Shown here piece by piece: positions 59,291 through 64,000 of a stretch of 64,000 nucleotides of DNA. The notes under the pieces are model-generated. The model did not search any database and had not been told where the DNA came from. It saw nothing but the letters and a program-made list of their open reading frames with translations. How positions within the stretch are numbered: position 1 is the first letter of the stretch; each line of letters begins with the position of its first letter. The stretch lies in the NCBI RefSeq assembly GCF_003945595.2, contig NW_024104366.1, positions 434,001 through 498,000 on the forward strand, given 5' to 3'. A program made the translations under genes and the position numbers. This stretch comes from Pipra filicauda. Its lineage: Eukaryota > Chordata > Aves > Passeriformes > Pipridae.

Positions 59291-61461
59291 GTAAGAAAAA
59301 AGTTGATTTACCAGTTTCTGGTAGCAGCTGCTTTTTTGCTCCTTGCTGCATGGCAGAGCAGATGGTTAAGGATTTAAAATATATACTTAAAAATAGTTTC
59401 CATGTTAAAAAGTCTTGGTAAATTGTTTTATTTGTTGAAGTGAAATGCATTTGCTTCCTCTGGTAGTCTAGTTGCATCATACTGGGATTTTTGATTCTTA
59501 CTGGGCATATATATGATACAATGCAAAAACAGTAGTTTTGATTCAGAAAGATGTGTAGTTGCATTGGATTGTTGCTGTAGTTTACCTACCTCTTTATGGT
59601 GTTTATTAACTTGAGCACATGTGACAGTATTGTTGAATAGTGAGGTGCAAAGCCTGTAAGTTGTCAGAATCCAGGAATCGTCTATCAAAAGACTCTTGGG
59701 CTCAACATACCTAAATATTAAGGAAAAATTGGTTGCTAAGACTATCTAGCTAGGTCTAACTAATTGCAGTCTCAAATCTGAAATACAAATTTGTCATGCT
59801 TAACATAGATGTTGGCTGTCTATTCTTTGATGCAGTAATTCTAAAACAAAAAGGAATCTTGTAATTTGTTTTATATGCAGTTTCTCATGCCCGTAACCTA
59901 GTGAAGTTCATAAAAGCTAAAAATTGACCAGGACACAGGTTTTTCCTCTCCAAGTAATGAATGCTGTCATTAAACATATATCCATCATTCAGTACTGAGT
60001 GTCTTTGTACTGCAGAAGTTCTTGACTTTGATAGATTGCTTTCTTATATAAGATGGGAAGATACATCCTAGTGTTAGAGCTAAGACATTTTCTAGGAATT
60101 AGTCCTAAGTGTGTGCTACTGATTCTTGAAAACTTTCTAAGTATGTGTTTTGTGGCATTAGAATACAGAGTCTGAGTCACACTCAGCACAACTTTGAAAC
60201 ACTTATTCAGGAATTCTTGGTGACTAGTTTGACAAGATTGACTTTCTGTCAAAAGGCAAAACTATCTCAGCATTTTCTTTATGTAAGGTCTGGGGGGTGA
60301 TGGGAATAGGAATAGAGCTCTAGACTGAATATTCTCTCAACCATGCTGAGTGTAACATCTTTTATGTAGTTACTTAAAATCAAGATAAGCAAGACTTGAC
60401 CTTGACAGTTCCTTTTGTCTTGCATCTTTTGGTTTGGCCTGGTTCAGCTTAATTCTCTTGAAAATGATACTTTGTTTTCCATGTGAATACTGTAAAAATG
60501 TTTCTGAGAGAGGAATATTGAAAAGGCCAAGGCTGTTTAAGTAACAGAACTGACTTTCAGTCTTTGTCAATAGCTAATATATCTGTATGTTTAAAAAATA
60601 TATGGGGAGTTACCCCTTTTGAGTTTTCAGTTTCAGAGTGTAACTTCCAGAAAGCTTATTAAGCCTTTGTGTTCTATTTCAGTGGCTTTATTAGGGGTAG
60701 GAAAATGTAAAGGACTGAATTTAAGAGGAGTAGAACATATACTTTGAGAGTTAATACAAAAGCAAAGGGCAAAAGTTTCTTATCTTTATGGCTTGCTTTC
60801 CTGTACTTTTTTTTGAGCAAGCACCAAAAAGAGGAGATATTTAAGGCAGATACATATGTGTCAACACTTTGGTTTTGTAGTTTTTTCTGTGTAGCTCTTT
60901 GATTTTTAAGAAAATACGAACAAATGTGTTGCAAATATCTACAAGAGGTACACTAAACATGTTTAAAGGAAGTGTGCAGGATAAACAGGATGAAAAAGAA
61001 AATGCAATACTCAGTCAAACCAAGAATTTTGTATGTGAACAGATGTAATTTGATGTAAGACTTTGCTTCTTTCTGTCTTATTAAAAATGCTGAATATATT
61101 TTAACTCTGCTCCCTGTTTTCTGGCAATCTAGTTGGTAGTGCTTACTCTGCTTTGCTTGTCTCTTGCCAGAGCAGGCAATGAGGGAGTGGTGACCTGAAA
61201 GTTAATAGTTGTTTGTAAAATAATTCTGCTTTGGCTTTTCTTACATAACTACGCTGAAAAAAATCTTTGTTTACATTATGAGTCATTAAAAACATATGTT
61301 TGGTTTCCTCTGAACTTTCTATATGTTGTGTCTCTATGTGCTTAAAACTCCTTTTTCAAAAAGCAGTTTGTACATTTTCAGAGTCTGGAAAAAGTATGAT
61401 TAAGGGATTATCAGTGTGAGAGTAATCATGATTTGTGAATGGTTTTTAAATACTAATAGCA

Positions 61462-61556
61462 GTCTAATGAAAAGTATCCCTGCCCATGGCAGAGGGGTTG
61501 AACTGGATGAGCTTTTAAATGTCCCTTCCAACTGAAACTATTCTGTGATTCTATAA
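61462..61556 (+). mobile_element. CR1 LINE 3'-terminal fragment in AZI2 intron, sense
   Basis: The motifs 'ccctgcccatggcagagggg', 'ttgaactggatgagctttt', 'gtcccttccaactgaaac' and 'attctgtgattctat' give a clear CR1 3' end with its terminal repeat. It lies between the first and second AZI2 coding exons, about 255 bp upstream of the latter. Confidence 0.9.
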
Positions 61557-61684
61557 ACTAGCGAGCATTAAGTATGGTTAGAAATTGCAGAATTTGTAGA
61601 CAGCCTTTGTTACACTTCTGTAAAAAACTTTGTCCTGTAACTTTGGTCCGTATCAATGTATTTGATTAATTTATTATCTAAACT

Positions 61685-61704
61685 AAAAAAAAAAAAAAAA
61701 AAAA
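61685..61704 (+). repeat. A20 homopolymer in AZI2 intron
   Basis: Twenty A bases about 105 bp upstream of the second AZI2 coding exon. Confidence 0.9.
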
Positions 61705-61810
61705 GGCTGTTAGATTAGTATTGCCTGCTGTACTATTGCCTTTTTTGGATTGCGCAGTTCTCAACAAAACATACAAAACTTCTTATTTCTCATGTCTGTT
61801 AAACTTTTAG

Positions 61811-61936
61811 CTGCTTGGCTCCCGGCGGGAAGAGGAATGCAGCTCAGTTGGGCGTGAACAAGTAAATAAGGCATACCAAGCCTATCGAGAGGCCTGCATC
61901 GACAGAGATAACTTGAAAAGCAAGCTGGAAAAAATG
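61811..61936 (+). CDS. AZI2: AZI2 (NAP1), second coding exon, residues 76-117
   Basis: This 126-nt, 42-codon exon is in frame from the previous exon's phase-0 donor. It follows a CTTTTAG acceptor and ends AAAATG before GTGTGC, a usable but not ideal donor. The peptide contains SSVGREQVNKAYQAYREACI followed by DRDNLKSKLEKM, matching the mammalian AZI2 coiled-coil segment almost residue for residue. The first ten residues (LLGSRREEEC) are more divergent from human than the rest. The segment extends the N-terminal coiled coil that leads to the TBK1/IKK-epsilon-binding region encoded further downstream. A 20-nt A run lies about 105 bp upstream in the intron. Confidence 0.95.
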
Positions 61937-62272
61937 GTGTGCCTTTTTAAGTAATGACTTAAATGCATGGTTTAATAAGTACTTGCATAGTTAGTAAATT
62001 TTTACTGTAGAATGAATTTTACTTACTAAAGGTCTGTGGTTAGTTATATCACTCCTTTAGGGTTTTTAAGTACATTACAATACCTTATGTAGGAATAACA
62101 ATTTCAAGTATCTCAATTTTATTACTGGGCTAGAACAGTGCTAAAAAAAGACCAATTTTTTTTTTTTGTTTTGTCTCTGTTTAAAAAAAATTGAATTGTC
62201 AGACATGATACAAAAAAGCTTCACAAATGGTTTTCTGCTGTGTTCCCTCACCCCCCTTCCCCCCGAAAATAG

Positions 62273-62372
62273 GTGAAAGAAAGTGAGGAATCCTTGAAAA
62301 CCTTGAACGAACAGTTGCAGTCTAAAGAAGTAGAGCTGTTACAACTGAAAACTGAAGTGGAAACGCAACAAG
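62273..62372 (+). CDS. AZI2: AZI2 (NAP1), third coding exon, residues 118-150 plus one base
   Basis: This 100-nt exon encodes VKESEESLKTLNEQLQSKEV and continues through ELLQLKTEVETQQ, matching mammalian AZI2. It starts after a C/T-rich tract ending AAAATAG and ends CAACAAG before GTGTGT. It leaves one base of a split codon (phase 1), consistent with the valine that follows ETQQ in human AZI2. The heptad pattern of leucines continues the coiled coil. I see no credible next exon before the right edge, so most of the protein, including the rest of the kinase-binding region and the C-terminal half, lies beyond this window. Confidence 0.94.
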
Positions 62373-64000
62373 GTGTGTATTTGGTTACTTCATCTTAGTG
62401 CATGCTGATGAGCCCTCATGGTTATATCATGGTCTTGGGGCATGAAGAGGTTTAACCCTATAGAGTGACTGGGTAAGAGAGGCATGTCTGGCAGTGAGGC
62501 ACTTTGAGCTGGGGTTCATTTTTGTGAATGGTGACATGCATGTTAGATGATCGTAGGTGAGGAACTCCATGGTAAAGATCTGAGGCTGTTGTGTTCTACC
62601 ATAGATGATTTCATAATTTGAGAAATGGGCACAGCCTGACAGTGTATAGGCTGTGTCATGTACATCTCTGGACCCCACCGCCTTTTCATCAGAGCAGGGT
62701 GGGAGCATACCTGTACAAGTACAAAGATTATTCAGTCAATACCACTTCCTCTGGTACCTGCAGAGGATCCAGTATATTCCTTTTTCTCGCTGTTGGGATA
62801 TATGACAGGTGCAAGAGGATGTTGTATAGCAATATAGCTACAGTCGACAACAGTCACTTAAAGGGCTGGGAGATGAGAAAAGATAGAAAGATGTTGGTTG
62901 TAGAGAGCCTGGTTAAAAGAGGAAGGAGAAACAAACAGTGTATCCTGGCAATTCCAAAAGCCCAAATCCAGCTTCCGTTACTGCAGTTGTAAAGAGGGCT
63001 GGGCTCACGATAGGTACGTAAAACACTGTGGAAGAAAAGAAAATCTGTATTAATTTAGTTACAAGAAAGGAGAACAAGAAAATGCCATTTGTGTAGGGAT
63101 ATGGACTGACTTCAGGGTCTGTACAAATGCAGTCATTTGAAAGGTGCTTGAGTTGGATTACTCTCCAAGAGGACCTCAAGCACTGCTTCAGTTGCGCAAA
63201 TTTTTAAACCTATAAGAACAAACTGCATGTAGTGCTAGTATGACTCTTGAGGACCTCATGGTTTAAGGAGATAAGAAGTGCAGAGTTTATAAGGAGGGCT
63301 CTGAAAATGTGGTGATTTCAAGCCTTATTTAGAAATCAGTTTTACTAATAACTGGACTCCGAGTATCTTGTTTGAGTAAAAAATCAGTGTGTTTAAGCTT
63401 GTTTAAACTGTTAAATCTGGAAATAAGTGTACCATGTGGTTGAAAATTTGAGGGTTTCTTCCTGTCATGTTCTTTTTTTTTCTTGCTCTCTGACTCATGT
63501 TCTGCCACTGATTTGATACTAGGATCATCTTAGGTGGCTTCTTACTGTGTAAATTGCTTTGGTCTAATAAGATTTATGTAACTTCTACGCTTTCCCCTTT
63601 TGTTTTGATAGTATCTTTTGTTGTTCTGTTTGGAACTTCCTGATTAATCCTGGGGGAAACAATGGTAAATTATGTAATGATATAAATCTGAGGGGGAAAA
63701 TACCTGTGTTTTTAAAACACGTAAGAAGTATGCAGATTGGTCTATACATTATGTGCCTTTGCCATGAACTGATTTTTCTATTATCAGTGCCTTCTATGCT
63801 GGTGCTTCCTTTGTATGTAAAATCTCCAGTCTGTTCCTAGAAAGTAGGGCTCCATGCTTTAAACTCAGAAAATAGACCACTTCTCTGCCAACAGCTTTAC
63901 TAGTGTTACTATTTCCTTGCTGTCATAAACTGCAATTTCTTCAGAATATAATGTTTTTGTAGGGCATGGTCTGGTTGAGCAGAGCCTTACATATTGATTT
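62373..64000 (+). other. AZI2: AZI2 intron after the third coding exon, running off the window
   Basis: No next exon could be recognised. The 124-aa plus ORF (62,618-62,992) and 93-aa minus ORF (62,427-62,708) overlap and look random. Confidence 0.6.

Overview
The window looks like nuclear DNA from a bird, most likely a passerine. It is AT-rich, intron- and intergenic-like vertebrate sequence with no operons, long host ORFs or prokaryotic signals. Avian-type repeats are scattered through it: many CR1 LINE 3' ends of different ages, two solo LTRs of avian endogenous-retrovirus type, and a tRNA-Ile-derived SINE with a CR1-like tail, a type known from passerines (TguSINE1). A truncated RTE-type LINE at 32.8-33.7 kb recalls the patchily distributed avian RTE family (AviRTE). 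The species assignment is inference.

Layout. From 1 to about 43.9 kb there is no recognisable host exon. The stretch holds ancient CR1/L3-like LINE remains (2.7, 4.7, 19.3, 20-22, 29.5-30.5 and 38.5 kb), younger CR1 copies (6.4, 6.9, 24.8 and 40.5 kb), a MIR-like SINE (15.6 kb), the tRNA-Ile SINE (14.2 kb), a decayed hAT transposase of ZBED5/SCAND3 type interrupted by a CR1 (23.9-25.4 kb), the RTE-like LINE, and an antisense solo LTR (36.1-37.2 kb). A CpG island lies at 43.96-44.67 kb and has no gene I can assign. In human the neighbour divergent from AZI2 is ZCWPW2, so a minus-strand ZCWPW2 promoter is a reasonable guess, but I found no ZCWPW2 exon. A sense-oriented solo LTR follows at 45.6-46.2 kb.

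From 50.2 kb to the right edge the window holds the 5' part of one protein-coding gene, AZI2 (NAP1), on the plus strand. It has a CpG-island promoter with a probable non-coding first exon (50.2-50.7 kb), an intron of about 8.4 kb, and three coding exons (59,066-59,290; 61,811-61,936; 62,273-62,372) that encode the first 150 residues of this TBK1/IKK-epsilon adaptor. The gene continues beyond the window.

Most notable observations: the RTE-like LINE whose reading frame stays open across an in-frame loss of the catalytic reverse-transcriptase core, with a UUCG-loop hairpin at its 3' end and a target-site duplication inside an older tandem repeat; two CR1 copies in inverted orientation bracketing the AZI2 promoter with a 44-bp perfect match; the nested CR1-in-hAT fossil; and a possible AZI2 intron-retention isoform ending in a hydrophobic tail.
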